64,000 nt of DNA from JACPVU01 sp964373255 (GTDB lineage Archaea > Aenigmatarchaeota > Aenigmatarchaeia > GW2011-AR5), in contig CAYJTG010000007.1 in the NCBI GenBank assembly GCA_964373255.1, forward strand, positions 1-64,000. Direction: 5' to 3'. Shown piece after piece: positions 1 through 11,100 of the stretch (within the stretch, counting starts at the first letter, position 1; the number at the start of each line of letters is the position of its first letter). The position numbers and the translations under genes are program-made. Below the pieces are notes generated by a model. The model did not search any database and had not been told where the DNA came from. It worked only from the letters and a program-made list of their open reading frames with translations.

Positions 1-1415
1 GTTGTGTCCCATGTGAGTGAAAAGTCATCTGAAGCAGAATTCCCAGCATTGTCAGTTACTGTCAATCTTAAAACATAAGCCCCGTCCGCATCAGCGCTGA
101 CAGTTGTATCTTCGGCGTTTGCTGTGCCAAAAGTTATTGCGCCAGGACCGGAAACTTTAGTCCACGACCAAGAAGCTATTCCTGAAGTTGCATCTGAAGT
201 CGTTGCGTCTTGCGTGAACGTTGCATTCTTTACTTTGCCAGTGCCTGCGTTCACCGAAGGATTCGTCTTATCAATCTTCACTTGTCTACTTACTGTATCT
301 TGAACATTGCCGGCATTGTCCGTCGAAGCGTATCTGAAGTATGTCGTTCCTTCTGCCGATATCGTCACTGCGCCTGAATAAGTCGTACCTGAAGATGGAT
401 TGCATGTATTTGCAGCATCTGTGCAGTATTTTGTAGAAGCAACTTCTGAAGTTGCGTCGCTTGGTGTTAGAGTAATTGTTTGGTCAGCCTTTTGCCATAA
501 GCCATCCTTTGCACCATAATCATCTGTGGTGGTAGGCTTTGTCTTGTCAACCTTACCTTGATTAGCAGCTGTCTGCACACTTTCTGAATTTCCTGCCAAA
601 TCCGTTGAGAAGTATTTTATTGTGTAAGTGCCATCTGCGCTCAATGTTATTGTCGTGCCCTGTGAAGAGCCTGTTGTTGGTGTGCTGCCGTCTGTTGTGT
701 AATAAGTTTTGTTGCAGCCAGAGCCAGAATTATCATTGCACGTAAGTGTTATAACTTGATCAGCGTTGTGCCAGTTGCCATCGACATTGTCTGATGTACT
801 TGGTGCAGTTGTGTCCAGAGTATAATAAACAGTTATTCTAATGTGGTCTACTTTTGCTTTCTTACTGCCCCCCGCCGTACCGTTATCTTTAGCTGCAAAT
901 ACAAAACCAAAATTTGTAGCATTAATGTCGGCAGGAGTCCAAGTCAGCCCCCACAGATCGGTTGGTGACCCATAAGATACATTCACCTCAGATGTACTAC
1001 TCCAGAAACTAGACGTATTTGCCTTGTCTGTTGCACCTATGATGCCTCCTTTAACGATTCTCACAGAATTGTCTTTTATTCGATTCGGATCTTCAGCTTG
1101 TCTTTCAACATCTACTTTTATTCCATCAATTGTTGCTCCGCTAGGAATAGCAAAGCTGAAGTTTGTTACTTTAAGATATCTGCTAATTTCACCACTACTT
1201 AAATCAGCTTCTGCACGCTGATTATTAGAAGTTTGTGCATTGGAAGGGTTTGTCCAGTTTATTGTTCCAATAGTTGCGTCATTCGCAAAAGTCGTACCAT
1301 TGTTTGGACCGCTTGATGCCGCATGTGCGATTCCAACAAACAATGGCGATGCTATCAAGAACGCGAATACAAAAATAGCGGTAAATAATGCTCTATTGTC
1401 CGTAATACTCCACAC
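1..1415 (-). CDS. Secreted surface protein with repeated Ig-like domains (partial, C-terminus off the left edge)
   Basis: The frame is open from a GTG at 1415 to the left edge, about 471 codons. The start is supported by a GGAG motif eight bases upstream. Residues 1 to about 35 form a signal peptide: a short polar start, a hydrophobic stretch rich in F, V, I and A, then AHAAS. A globular region follows to about residue 195. Next come at least three tandem units of about 80 residues with phrases such as DTTAPSTSDNVDG, ADQVITLTC, YTIKYFSTDLAGN and DKTNPSV, the pattern of bacterial and archaeal Ig-like/FN3 surface repeats. It is probably a cell-surface or adhesion protein. No catalytic domain is visible in the part present. 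Confidence 0.8.
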   Translation of the reverse strand, partial: MWSITDNRALFTAIFVFAFLIASPLFVGIAHAASSGPNNGTTFANDATIGTINWTNPSNAQTSNNQRAEADLSSGEISRYLKVTNFSFAIPSGATIDGIKVDVERQAEDPNRIKDNSVRIVKGGIIGATDKANTSSFWSSTSEVNVSYGSPTDLWGLTWTPADINATNFGFVFAAKDNGTAGGSKKAKVDHIRITVYYTLDTTAPSTSDNVDGNWHNADQVITLTCNDNSGSGCNKTYYTTDGSTPTTGSSQGTTITLSADGTYTIKYFSTDLAGNSESVQTAANQGKVDKTKPTTTDDYGAKDGLWQKADQTITLTPSDATSEVASTKYCTDAANTCNPSSGTTYSGAVTISAEGTTYFRYASTDNAGNVQDTVSRQVKIDKTNPSVNAGTGKVKNATFTQDATTSDATSGIASWSWTKVSGPGAITFGTANAEDTTVSADADGAYVLRLTVTDNAGNSASDDFSLTWDT

Positions 1416-1652
1416 CCCGTGTACTCCGTAAAAGTAACTATTAATTAAAAAGCAATCTTTAAAAGTCTATTTCCGAAGAACTTTCATCTCATTTCATAAC
1501 CTACGCCCTTCTTTTGTCTACGCTTCGCAGGCAGGCGTTCGGGGTACGCCGGTTTGCCGTACGTAATTATTCTGCAATTTAGTCGTAACCGCCTCGTAGT
1601 AAAGTATTTAAAGATTACTACTGTATAGTAACTGTGATTTCAGGTAATTACA

Positions 1653-1690
1653 AAACGACGATAGGCGCATTTCAAATGCGTCTGTTTGTT
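1653..1690. repeat. GATAG mini-hairpin, copy 1
   Basis: The segment reads GATAGGCGCAT, loop TTC, AAATGCGTC, then TGTTTGTT. It shares the 5' GATAG(A/G)CGCA and the 3' TGCGTC-GTTTGTT boundaries with hairpins at about 4575, 40676 and 50259, while stem and loop bases differ. Function is unknown. Confidence 0.55.
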
Positions 1691-1695
1691 ATTTT

Positions 1696-1744
1696 TGAAT
1701 CTTCTGAAAGATTCGAAAAGAAATCACCAATAAGGGATTTCATT
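1696..1744 (-). repeat. Type A palindrome end, hairpin lost
   Basis: On the minus strand it reads AATGAAATCCCTTATTGG, then GATTTCTTTTCGAATC. The same borders flank complete type A palindromes at 37788 and 37904, but here the inner hairpin is missing. It lies just upstream of the ribbon-helix-helix gene's ribosome binding site. Confidence 0.5.
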
Positions 1745-1758
1745 GTGAGGTGTGCTAT

Positions 1759-1896
1759 ATGGTAATGGAAACCGTGCAGATAAGGCTGACAGAGAAGCAG
1801 ATAAGAAACATAGACGTTCTCGTAAAGAGGGGCGTCTACCCAAACAGGAGCGAGGCTGTCCGCGACGCTGTCAGAAAGCTTGTCGAAGCTGCTTAA
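1759..1896 (+). CDS. Ribbon-helix-helix (CopG/MetJ-type) DNA-binding protein
   Basis: This 45-residue ORF begins MVMETVQIRLTE and continues KQIRNIDVLVKRG, then YPNRSEAVRDAVRKL. That is the classic ribbon-helix-helix layout: a beta strand followed by two helices with the N-R-S-E-A turn. A GAGGTG ribosome binding site sits six bases upstream. Proteins of this size act as dimeric transcription regulators or antitoxins. No toxin follows, so a stand-alone regulator is more likely. The target is unknown. Confidence 0.85.
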   Translation: MVMETVQIRLTEKQIRNIDVLVKRGVYPNRSEAVRDAVRKLVEAA

Positions 1897-1923
1897 GAAT
1901 TTGTTAATAAGTAAATTAGAGTA

Positions 1924-2136
1924 GTGAAGAAAATGTTCAAGGATACTATAACAGAACGTGAATATCAAACAAGAATAGGATACGCAGTAGATTGGTATTT
2001 AGGAACCGTAGAAAGAGATTGGAAAAAACATCACTACGCAACTTCTTTATTTCGAACGCTAACAGCACCTCTTGGTGTGTATTGCTTATATTTGACTACG
2101 CTAAATAAATCTTGGGGACTGAAAAAAGTATTATAA
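1924..2136 (+). CDS. Small hypothetical protein
   Basis: Seventy codons from a GTG at 1924, or 67 from the ATG at 1933. The protein is lysine- and tyrosine-rich with one mildly hydrophobic stretch near residues 44-58 (TLTAPLGVYCLYL). I do not recognise it. It starts 28 bases after the ribbon-helix-helix gene on the same strand and may be co-transcribed with it and with the next gene. No strong ribosome binding site is present, so it could be non-coding. Confidence 0.4.
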   Translation: MKKMFKDTITEREYQTRIGYAVDWYLGTVERDWKKHHYATSLFRTLTAPLGVYCLYLTTLNKSWGLKKVL

Positions 2137-2162
2137 TAATTAATTCTTAGCGGGTGGCTCTA

Positions 2163-2552
2163 ATGTCTGAAAAGCGGTACGAATTTTTTGACAGTGGCGA
2201 TGGATGGTTGTATCCGCGCGTGCAGCTGGCAGGCGATTCCAAAGGATACATAAATATGGTCATGCTCCATCCAGATGGTGACCGCATATGGTTTTGCGAG
2301 CACGTCACAAAAAGAAAAAGCTCGCTATCTTTATTCGACTTGGGTCATCCTCCTGACAGACGCCTGCTGAAAAACAGGTACAGTACAAATTTCGTATATC
2401 AGATGGATGATGTTTCTCTGGAAAGATTCTCAGAAGAAATTTCCTTGCTCCAGCACTACGACAAAAACGTCTTTCTTGACGACCTGAAAGAAGTCAAAGA
2501 AGTTGCTCTGGCAAATAAAATACAAGGAAATAAGACTGAGCAAAATTATTAA
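2163..2552 (+). CDS. Hypothetical protein
   Basis: A 129-residue protein starting at the ATG at 2163, preceded by GGGTGG; an upstream in-frame GTG at 2154 overlaps that site and is less likely. It has an aromatic N-terminal half (YEFFDSGDGWLYPRV, RIWFCEHV) and a helical, acidic C-terminus. It has no signal peptide or membrane segment and I do not recognise the family. It converges on ftsY with a 16-base gap. Confidence 0.65.
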   Translation: MSEKRYEFFDSGDGWLYPRVQLAGDSKGYINMVMLHPDGDRIWFCEHVTKRKSSLSLFDLGHPPDRRLLKNRYSTNFVYQMDDVSLERFSEEISLLQHYDKNVFLDDLKEVKEVALANKIQGNKTEQNY

Positions 2553-2568
2553 GAAATTTTTCAGCAAA

Positions 2569-3873
2569 TTATTTCAATAAATTATCCACGATTTCTTCGG
2601 GCTTGAATTCCTTCAAATCGTCGTATTCCTGGCCCACACCCAGATATATTATAGGCTTCTTTATGGTGTACGTAGCCGACAGGGCTGCGCCTCCCTTGTC
2701 ATAGACATCGGCTTTTGTGAGGACTATTGCATCGACACCTACTGCGTCATTGAACAGCCTGCTCTGCTCATAGATGTCATTTCCAGTCATGGAGTCGAGA
2801 ACAAGTATCTTCAGGTCAGGGTTGTTGACACGAACGACTTTCTTCAGCTCGTCCATGAGGTTTATGTTGCTGTGGCTGCGCCCGGCCGTGTCAGCAAGCA
2901 CGAGCTTTGAGCCCGCAGCCATGGCAGACTTCCTTGCGTCAAATATCACTGCCGCCGAATCAGCGCCGTACTGGTGCTTTACAAGACGAAAGCCGACACG
3001 ACGGCTGTGCTCCTCCAGTTGCTCTATGCTGGCGGCGCGGAACGTATCAGCAGCCGCGACCACCGGATTGTATTTCTTGAACTTCTTTGCAAACTTTGCA
3101 AGCGACGTTGTTTTTCCGGTTCCGTTGAATCCAAGAAATATTATGGTAAACGGGCCGCTCTTCTTTTCTACAAGTTCCTCAAGGTCTATCTTTTTTTGGC
3201 CCATAACATCGAGCATTGCGTGCCTGAGCGCTTCTTTTATTTCGTCCTCTATCTTGCCCCTTCGCACGTTCCTGTTCAGAAGATCAACGGCAACGTCCTC
3301 GCTTATCTTTTCAACTACATCAATTGCAACGTCATTCTCAAGCAGCGCGAACCTGAGCTCCTTGAGCACGATCTCAACGTCGCTTCTGGTCAGCGTTTTT
3401 TCGAAAAGCCGCCGGAACAACCCCGGCTTTTTCTCGCCTTCCATCTCCCTGATCTTAGGTTCCAGTTTCTTTTCCGTCTCTTTCTCGGTCTCCTTCTCGT
3501 CCCTATCGACTATTTCCTCGATTTTTTCTTCCTTCAGTTCCTCGTGAAGCTTTTTTGACTTTTCTTCGAACTCTTCCATGAATCTGTTGTCCTTCTGCGG
3601 CGCCTTTTGTTTTGCAGACTCTAACTCTGCCTCAATCATCTTCTCCTTGATATCTTTTTCTATCAGCTCCTTTTCGAGTATTTTCTCCTCTTTTCGCAGT
3701 TCTTTCTCTTCCGCCTTCCTGAATTCCTCGGTCTTCTCAGGGAATATATCAACAAACTCGTGTTCCCTCTCATCTATCTTTTCCTCCTTCTTCTCCTGCT
3801 TCTCGGTCTCCTTAATGCTTGCCGCTACTTTCTGGACGGCCTCTTTTAATCGCTTTTTCAGAGAATCAAACAT
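2569..3873 (-). CDS. ftsY: Signal recognition particle receptor FtsY
   Basis: This 434-residue GTPase docks the SRP-ribosome complex at the membrane and acts with SecYEG, whose SecY is also in this window. The first 145 residues are an extremely charged Glu/Lys-rich A domain. The N domain (about 150-230) and G domain (about 235-434) follow. G motifs are visible: GFNGTGKTTS (P-loop), DTFRAASIEQL, DTAGRSHSN and TKADVYDKGG. A GTGAT-like ribosome binding site precedes the ATG at 3873. It lies downstream of pfdA on the same strand, as in many archaea, but a palindromic element now separates the two. Identification is secure. Confidence 0.95.
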   Translation of the reverse strand: MFDSLKKRLKEAVQKVAASIKETEKQEKKEEKIDEREHEFVDIFPEKTEEFRKAEEKELRKEEKILEKELIEKDIKEKMIEAELESAKQKAPQKDNRFMEEFEEKSKKLHEELKEEKIEEIVDRDEKETEKETEKKLEPKIREMEGEKKPGLFRRLFEKTLTRSDVEIVLKELRFALLENDVAIDVVEKISEDVAVDLLNRNVRRGKIEDEIKEALRHAMLDVMGQKKIDLEELVEKKSGPFTIIFLGFNGTGKTTSLAKFAKKFKKYNPVVAAADTFRAASIEQLEEHSRRVGFRLVKHQYGADSAAVIFDARKSAMAAGSKLVLADTAGRSHSNINLMDELKKVVRVNNPDLKILVLDSMTGNDIYEQSRLFNDAVGVDAIVLTKADVYDKGGAALSATYTIKKPIIYLGVGQEYDDLKEFKPEEIVDNLLK

Positions 3874-3918
3874 AAGTACATCACTCTACTTCGTAGGCAT
3901 CAATTAGAATGCATGATT

Positions 3919-4011
3919 GAGTATCTCCAAAAGTGAGGTATACGCCTTGTGGCATATACCTCGGTAGAGGATTAATGCCAAGAGGCAGTAATCCAACTTT
4001 CGGAGATACTG
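3919..4011. mobile_element. Three-way-junction palindrome, AGTATCTCC family, copy 1
   Basis: The 93-bp segment has 14-bp ends (AGTATCTCCAAAAG and CTTTCGGAGATACT, one mismatch) enclosing two hairpins, GAGGTATACGCC/GGCATATACCTC and GGATTAATGCC/GGCAGTAATCC, joined by GGTAGA. The 5-bp sequence TGATT flanks both sides (3914-3918 and 4012-4016), consistent with a target duplication. Mismatches in both arms suggest it is older than the copy at 20253. It lies between pfdA and ftsY. It encodes no protein. Confidence 0.75.
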
Positions 4012-4106
4012 TGATTGTTTTTACTTTTATTATAGATTTTGTCATTAATAAATCCATCCACATTACGTCAGAAAAAGCATACATCAAGGCGTTTCGTATT
4101 TCTTAT

Positions 4107-4547
4107 TTACTCATGCTTGACCTTGTGCGCGAGCATTTCAAGCTCAGGCTCAAGCCTTTGTACAGTCCTTGCAATAATTTCAAGCTCCCGCAAAATGTCC
4201 GACTGCAGCTTGTTTAATTCCTCGAGCCGTCCCTGAAATATTTCTATAGCCCGTTCGCGTGTTTCCCTCACAACGGCGCCGGCGCCTATTGCAATCATGA
4301 CCTTTTCAACGTCTTTTATATCCGAGCGCACGAATGAGCCGCTGCCCAGGGGCGACCATATCTCTCCTCCTTTCTTCGCATCTTCAAGCTTGTGAAGCGC
4401 ATCGATAGTCGCATTCAGCTCATTTATTTTTTCGTCTATCAGGGCTTTCTCCTCGCTAAACGCAGTGAGCTGCTGGCGCAGGAGCTGGTACTGAATGTAT
4501 TTGGTCTGGAGCTCTTTTTCAGGTTCTTTTTTAGCTTTTGTTGGCAC
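4107..4547 (-). CDS. pfdA: Prefoldin subunit alpha
   Basis: A 146-residue protein with two long coiled-coil helices (about 13-60 and 95-140) around a central beta-hairpin segment (GEIWSPLGSGSFVRSDI and VMIAIGAGAVVRE), the layout of archaeal prefoldin alpha. Prefoldin is a hexameric ATP-independent chaperone that hands unfolded proteins to the thermosome. The usual upstream partner gene for ribosomal protein LX (L18a) is absent here; a repeat occupies the gap. It is followed by ftsY on the same strand. Confidence 0.92.
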   Translation of the reverse strand: MPTKAKKEPEKELQTKYIQYQLLRQQLTAFSEEKALIDEKINELNATIDALHKLEDAKKGGEIWSPLGSGSFVRSDIKDVEKVMIAIGAGAVVRETRERAIEIFQGRLEELNKLQSDILRELEIIARTVQRLEPELEMLAHKVKHE

Positions 4548-4558
4548 GATTTATCACC

Positions 4559-4643
4559 CTACATTAAGGAAACCAACAGATAGAAGTTGCAAAGCAACTT
4601 CAGTTTGCTTTTCCCTTATAATCTAGACTTAATCCCTTCCTAG
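4559..4643. repeat. CTACATTAAGG...TCTAGACTTAATCC palindromic repeat with nested mini-hairpin
   Basis: Its left border CTACATTAAGGA and right part CTTATAA...TCTAGACTTAATCC recur at 52980-53084. Inside lies a mini-hairpin (AACAGATAGAAGTTGC, AAA, GCAACTTCAGTTTG) of the same family as those at 1653, 40676 and 50259. The shell AAGGAAA/TTTCCCTT pairs around it. It fills the gap between the Nudix and pfdA genes. Confidence 0.6.
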
Positions 4644-4670
4644 AAGATTTTTCAGATTCTTCCTGATATT

Positions 4671-5111
4671 TTACTTCTTCTTCATCATTTTTAAAGCATC
4701 CGCGACCATCTGCTTGTGGTCGAACCCCATTCTTTTAGGCAGCTTATTTAATGGAAAAAACCTGATATTCCTTGTTTCGTTGCTCTCCCTTATGCGTCCA
4801 CCCGTACGTTTCAGCAAGAACGCGAGAGATATTGTGCGGCCGCGCGGGTCCCTTTTTGGGTTGTCGTAAATGCCGACAAATGCCATGACTTTTGTTCTCA
4901 ATCCTGTCTCCTCGAATGTCTCACGAATGACCGCCTCTTTCACCCTTTCGCCATAATCTACAAAACCGCCTGGCAGGACGTTATGACCTAAAAATGGCTC
5001 GGTCGTCCTTTCAACAAGCAGGACATTGTCATTCTCGATAAGTATGCCGTCGACGACTATCATTGGAACTTTCTGCATCAATTTTTTCCATTCCTTTTTC
5101 GAGAAGTTCAT
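4671..5111 (-). CDS. Nudix hydrolase
   Basis: A 146-residue protein from the ATG at 5111; an upstream TTG adds three residues but lies closer to the promoter. The Nudix box is intact: GGFVDYGE, seven residues, then RETFEETGL (about residues 51-73). These enzymes hydrolyse nucleoside diphosphates linked to another group, using the box glutamates to bind Mg2+. The substrate cannot be read from sequence; ADP-ribose or oxidised nucleotides are typical. A TATA-like TATATTTCTTTAA about 26 bases upstream suggests a near-leaderless mRNA. Confidence 0.88.
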   Translation of the reverse strand: MNFSKKEWKKLMQKVPMIVVDGILIENDNVLLVERTTEPFLGHNVLPGGFVDYGERVKEAVIRETFEETGLRTKVMAFVGIYDNPKRDPRGRTISLAFLLKRTGGRIRESNETRNIRFFPLNKLPKRMGFDHKQMVADALKMMKKK

Positions 5112-5149
5112 AAGAATCAAAGTCGTGTTAAAGAAATATACGTGAATTT

Positions 5150-8100
5150 CTATTCAATAGGAATTTTCGGAGTTGGAGTGACTAAGCTGAACGTCGCTGT
5201 AACAGACTTGTCGGTATTCATTACAAATACGCAGCTTCCCGTTCCTGTGCACGCGCCAGACCAGCCGGAAAATGAAGAGCCCGATGAAGATACGGCTGCC
5301 AGACTTACAGTTGTACCGCTCTCATAGATTTCTGAACAGTCGCTGCCGCAATTTATATCCTGTCCGGTTACAGTGCCCGACCCAGTCCCGGTCTTGAAAA
5401 CTGACATTACATAGAATGGACTTACAGTCAATTTTAATAACACAACGTTTGGATCGCTAATTATCAAAGACCCAGACTCTTTCAGGAGTATTGTGTTTGT
5501 CAGCTCACTTGAAACATAGATAAGTTTTGAAATATACGAATTATCTTTCATCCGCCACGATACATTCAACGGGTAACTCTGTGATTGTACATATATGCTA
5601 TAGTTCGCCAAACTTGTAAGCGGGAAAGGAACGGTCTCAAGATACTTGTCACTTATGTACCTTGCATCAAACACACCAGCCATCTTTGGAGGCAACTCTG
5701 TTTTATCAGTATGTATTACTTCAGTTGCGGTCCCAAAATACAGGCTCTGATGACCGTTCGAATTATCGGATATTGACAAACTATTGAAACTGCCCAGGTC
5801 GGTCATGGATAGAGGTTGTTGATTCTGAGTGAATAAAATTAATTTTCCTGACTGATTGACCTTGATCCAATAACCCTTGCCCGGCAATAGTACGTCTGCT
5901 ATCTTATAACCATTGCTGTATCCAAAGTAGTTTGAGTCTACTATACTTGGTGGCTCTGAAACAATGCTTAAAACACTTATCGGATTGGACAAAGCGCCTA
6001 CCATGTTCCAGCCTTGTGAAACGTTGATCGTCACATTTGTAATTTCTGTGCCAGATATATTTATACTCTGGTTTCCGGCAAATTTCACCCAATAACCTCT
6101 TCCCGGACGCAGTACATTCTCTACAAAATAGTCCAAAACAGGGTCGAATGCAAATGCGTCTGATACGGCTGTAGGGAACAATACACTTTTGGCGGAATTA
6201 ATTACGCCAAGGGGCAGGGAAATCATGTTCCATTTGTCAGTGAAGTTGTAGGGTCTATTGACCAAAATCGAGAATGTTGAATTGCTCGTATCCGATACAG
6301 AAAAGTTATAAATGCTGGATATACGTACCAACGCCTGTCTTGTTGTGGGTTCTGACACGAGCCAGTTCTCTGAACCATCATTAGGCGTGTCTGAAAACAG
6401 CACTGCATAAGCAACGCCGCCGTTCCTTGACAGTTCAATCTTCACGTTCCCACTAACGCCTGTAGAATTCCATCGTATATTTTTCGTTGTCGCGGTTATC
6501 CACGTCTCGCCACCATTAGGAGTTATTACTGATATCGACTGTTGTATCGGGTAGACGAGCGGCAAATAGTCACCGCCGATTGTTATATTTCCATTCAAAT
6601 TGTAAGGAATCATTGTATCACCGATGCCGTCATTATTAGTATCCACACCCCTATAATCGTGCCAGAAATTGCCTCCCAAGAATGGGCCTCCAATAATATT
6701 TGCTCCAACCGTCTTTGTGGTGTTCCAATAATTGACCGTATCGCTTCTTGCATTTATTGTGTTGCTGAAGAAATTGTTAAATATCAAATTATTTCTTGTC
6801 GGCGGTAAAGACAAATTACTAACCCACAAACCGTATGTATTATTTTTTATAATATTCGACCTGACAACATTGTCAGATGAACTAGAAATGCGGATGCCGT
6901 AATTATTATTCTCAAAAATGTTTGACTCAACAGTTATATTTGAAGAGAAAAATAACTGGATTCCATCACTTTTGGTAAGACTTACTTTATTCCCGAGAAT
7001 GGCATTATTGTCAGAACTTGCAGCGCTAATCCCAAATGCCCCAATATCAAGAACTGTATTATTGTACATTAAGCTATTTCTAGTTGCCTCAAATCGGATT
7101 CCGTAGCTAAAATTCGACACAATACAATTCTTGATCGTCACCGACCGTCGTCCTGCACCACTAAGAATTCCAAATCCAGTTCCATTTCCATTAATTTTAT
7201 GGCCATCACAGTCAAATACAACATTATCAGCCATAATATCAATGCACGTTCCTGCTGATGCCAAATCCCGTGTCAGCTTCCATGTTCCAGTTACGTTAGG
7301 ATCATCAGCGCATGAAGATATCGACTGAGACAGATTGTTGCTATTCATAGTAAAGTTAAATGGATTTGAAATGCCTGTATTGTTTAATATGTCATTTGCA
7401 TATAGAACGATGGTAAAATTTCCGACATTCAGATCATTAATACGCAAAATTGGTATACCTATCATAGTTGATTCTACATCGCTGAAATTTACATCGACGG
7501 TAGTTAAATTATTCAGCTTATAGCCAAGCCACGTTATATCTTCATCAACAACAAATGCAATCAGAGCTGTTCCATTTTCAAATACTTCGCTTTGATTATT
7601 CAGTATAGTTATGTTTGGTGGGGTATTATCTATCACAAAAAATGTATTATCCATACCAATGTTATTGTTGTTATCGATCGACTTTATTTCTATGTCGAAT
7701 ATGCCATTTACTGAAGGCGCAGTCAGATTTATTTCATAAAGACCAGTAGAGACATTAAATGTTAAAGTGTATTCTATTCCATTAAATGTCGCATTAACCT
7801 TACTTATCGCACCATTGTCACTAGTATTTACGTGGATTTTGAAAGGTATTCCATGAATCTTCGTGTACTGTGGTGATACGTTAATTTCATTGATAATAGG
7901 TATTATATCTGTTGCAGCTATTGTGAAGTTGCTGTTATTTGTAACAATTGCAGCTACAGAATTTGATTTTAAGTCTATCAAAGAGTTAAGTCGCTGCCAC
8001 AAAGAGTTGTTGATTACATATATAGACAAATTATTTTCTGGTAGACGTGACAACCTAAGCTCGTCATCAAAATATGTCAAATTAATTGTATAGTTACCCA

Positions 8101-11100
8101 AACTTAATTTCAGATTATTAGAAATATTGATTAAAATATGTTTCCCTAAGAAAAATAGCCCAGACTGATTAAGTTCGTCATAATGCTCGCTTACATTTAT
8201 TGTACCGTTGACAACACCGGATTGATTTATATTTAATATTAATTTTGTATCTGTACTTGCCAAAAGATCTAACAATACTTTTCTGCCTTTCACAGAATTT
8301 AGACGTGCAGATGCTGTACGACTAATATCGTCTTGAAATACGAATAATGAATTGTTCGCTACAAATGTTTTATCTATTACGCCATCACTATTATTATCAG
8401 ATCTCAATATTGTATCATTATGAATAATGTCTAACGTCGAGTTTGTCGTATTGGAAGTGGACACGTCAAGAAACTCTAAAGACACATCACTACTAAAATC
8501 TTCTATCGAAAGATTAAACGTACCAGTACTGTTACCCTCTACTCGGATTCTGTAGCTGTCATTTACATATAAAATGACTATTTCTTGTCTTTCTCCTGGT
8601 GCGCCAGAATACTCGGATGTAAATATTTCTTCATCAACGCCACCAGTAGAATTAGGGCCAATATGGCGACCTTGCGAATCGTATAAGTGTAGCGACACAG
8701 GACTTTTTACAGTTACTTTGAATCCGGCTTTGAATATACTTTCGCCGTGGAATGAACTACCCTTCAATTTACTCAAGAAATCTAATATATCAGCTATTGT
8801 CGGTGATACATCAACGTTGTGTGGAGCCGCTGGAGTTGGTCTTGATATTTGAATATTTTTTCCCTTCTCTTTTATAAGCTCTGTAAGCCTGCTAGCGCCG
8901 CTAATTCCACCGCTTCCGATATAAAATACCGGTTCCGAATCATCTGGGTATAAGCTTCCGTGGGTTGCATCTTCAGTTTGTTTGTCGAAATAATATGTGT
9001 GTTGATCGCCACCAGCTACATGAAGGTAGTGACCTGCAGGAGGCCAGCCATCATTGTTTCTGAAGTTGGGCAGTAGAACTATATCAGGCGCTCTATCGCT
9101 GTTAAAATTGCTGATTCTTGTGACGGCATCTAAATACGCAGGGTTAAGAACTGATAAATCCTTCAACTCATCTATTGTAGGGGCTGCTCCGCCATTATGT
9201 CTATACACGTAGTATCTTGGAGGTGATTTGCCATCTTTACTTGTTCTAACAAGAATATCATCTAATTTCTCAAAAAGAACATTGTTAAAAAATATAGGAC
9301 CTCGAGTTTTTGCATTATCAGCAATTCCTCTGACAAAAGGTAGTAAATCCTCATTGCGCCTTGGTAGCTCTTTCCAGCCATCAGAGTTTGTTAATGCACC
9401 AAACAAATTATATTTGTTTTTGTCTCTCCTTGATAAATAAATGTAACCTCCCCCACCTCCATTATTCAACATAAAGAGATCTGCATCTTTATTGTAAACC
9501 TCATTCCTAGCAAAATTATTGTCATAGACGTCCTGATAGCATTTTCTTCCATCAGGACAATCTATGCCTGATAGAAGTGACTTCATATCACCACTAGTCA
9601 TGTCTATATAGTCGTCGTGTGTACCGTCATTTGTATCGTGCGTCTCTGCTTCTCCATGATCAGCAGCGTACACCCACACGATGTTATCAAATACCCCAAT
9701 TTTCTTCAATTCGTTGGTTAAATCTCCTATTATGGGATCAATTGTAGTCGTAATGTAATTTGTTACGTGCTCCGCGCCATTGAGGTGTGCAAAATGGTCG
9801 TTTCCAGCAAGGTAGAATGTTAATATATCCGGAAAGTTTTGTGCAGTAATTTTACGTTCTTTAAAATAATCTCGTTTTAATGCTATCAGAGCTATTTGAT
9901 CGTATGTTCGACCATCCCCTTGCGCATATGCCAATTGTGCAAGTAGATTAGGAGTTATCCATGCTGCTGCACCACTAGAAACCATATGGAATATTACAGC
10001 GCTATTTAGAGAGTTTTCAGTGGCATAATCGTATATTGATTTTACCAACTTATCCTCATTAACAAGTCCTGGTAGTGCATAAACACTTTGTGCATCCTTA
10101 TACATACCCACCGTTGTGCATGTATCATATTCTCTTACATGATATTCTCTAAGGGTAGATTTCCCTATTTCTCCTGTTCTATCAAACCAGCAATTTCCCA
10201 TTATTCCATGACCTTGTATACCATTTTTGTTTCCAGGCCATTTTCCAGTAGCTATCGAGACCTGGTTTGGAAACGTATAAGATGGGTAAACTGATATAGC
10301 GCCATCTGTAAATTCGATAGATTTTTGAGAAACTGTTTTTGCGATATTGCTGTTCGGACTGCTATTTACAAAATCATTGAATGCAGTATGATTCATGCCG
10401 TCTATAATAACTAAAATTACATAAATTTTGCTTTTCTTTGCTGCGACCTCTGTGTTGTTGCCTTTTCCAATATTCTGAACCTTTTTCCATGGTTCTAAAT
10501 CACTCTGTTGCTGAAAAGCGCTCGTTTGCATCGAGGATGCCGTAGGGATAGTTCCGCCAGTCTTATCGTCCTTATAGTCTCTTTCCGCTGATTTTAGATT
10601 ATCGCCGTCCTGCCAGACCGCTAACGTTTTTTTATGAATATTTATATCAGCAACACTTGAACGAAAACCTTTGGCACCCGGAATAGCGCCATGGTCGGCA
10701 AAATTTGTTGTTATGTCATTTTCAAAGGACCATCTTACATTAGGGTATTTATTGTAGACAGAAGTTGCGGCATTGCCTTTCAAAAATGTGATGTCGGGCT
10801 CAGTTCCGGCACTATAATATATGGCATTATACCAATTCTGATTGGCGTCGGTCCATTTTGATTCCCAGCTCTCTGTTGGTGAGTCTATAGCACTGCACGG
10901 ATTTGTAGCGTCTCTTATGCTAACAGGAAATACCGCCTTAGAATTGTTTAATTCGTCGGATGAAATTCCCAGCTTATTCAGAAATGTCGGACCAAATATA
11001 TCAGAGAAATCAGTGTCATCTTCTGGGTATAAATTATATAGCGGCGGGGAAGGCATTCCTGGTATATCGGCTGCAGCAGAAAACGTATTTCCATTCCATA

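Larger units (their letters stand above)
1416..1758. other. Divergent intergenic region with promoters, a mini-hairpin and a palindrome-end remnant
   Basis: No gene is visible. The minus strand carries an A/T-rich box (CTTTTAAAGATT, near 1450-1466) suitable as the promoter of the surface protein. The plus strand carries AAGTATTTAAAGATTA near 1602-1617 as a candidate TATA element for the genes to the right. A GC-richer imperfect hairpin lies near 1536-1562. The right part holds a copy of the GATAG mini-hairpin family and an AAATGAAATCCC-type repeat end, listed separately. Confidence 0.5.

Noticed and set aside
2774..3547. Long plus-strand ORF opposite ftsY
   Set aside because: Serine/phenylalanine-rich antisense reading of Glu/Lys-rich codons; ftsY on the minus strand is certain.
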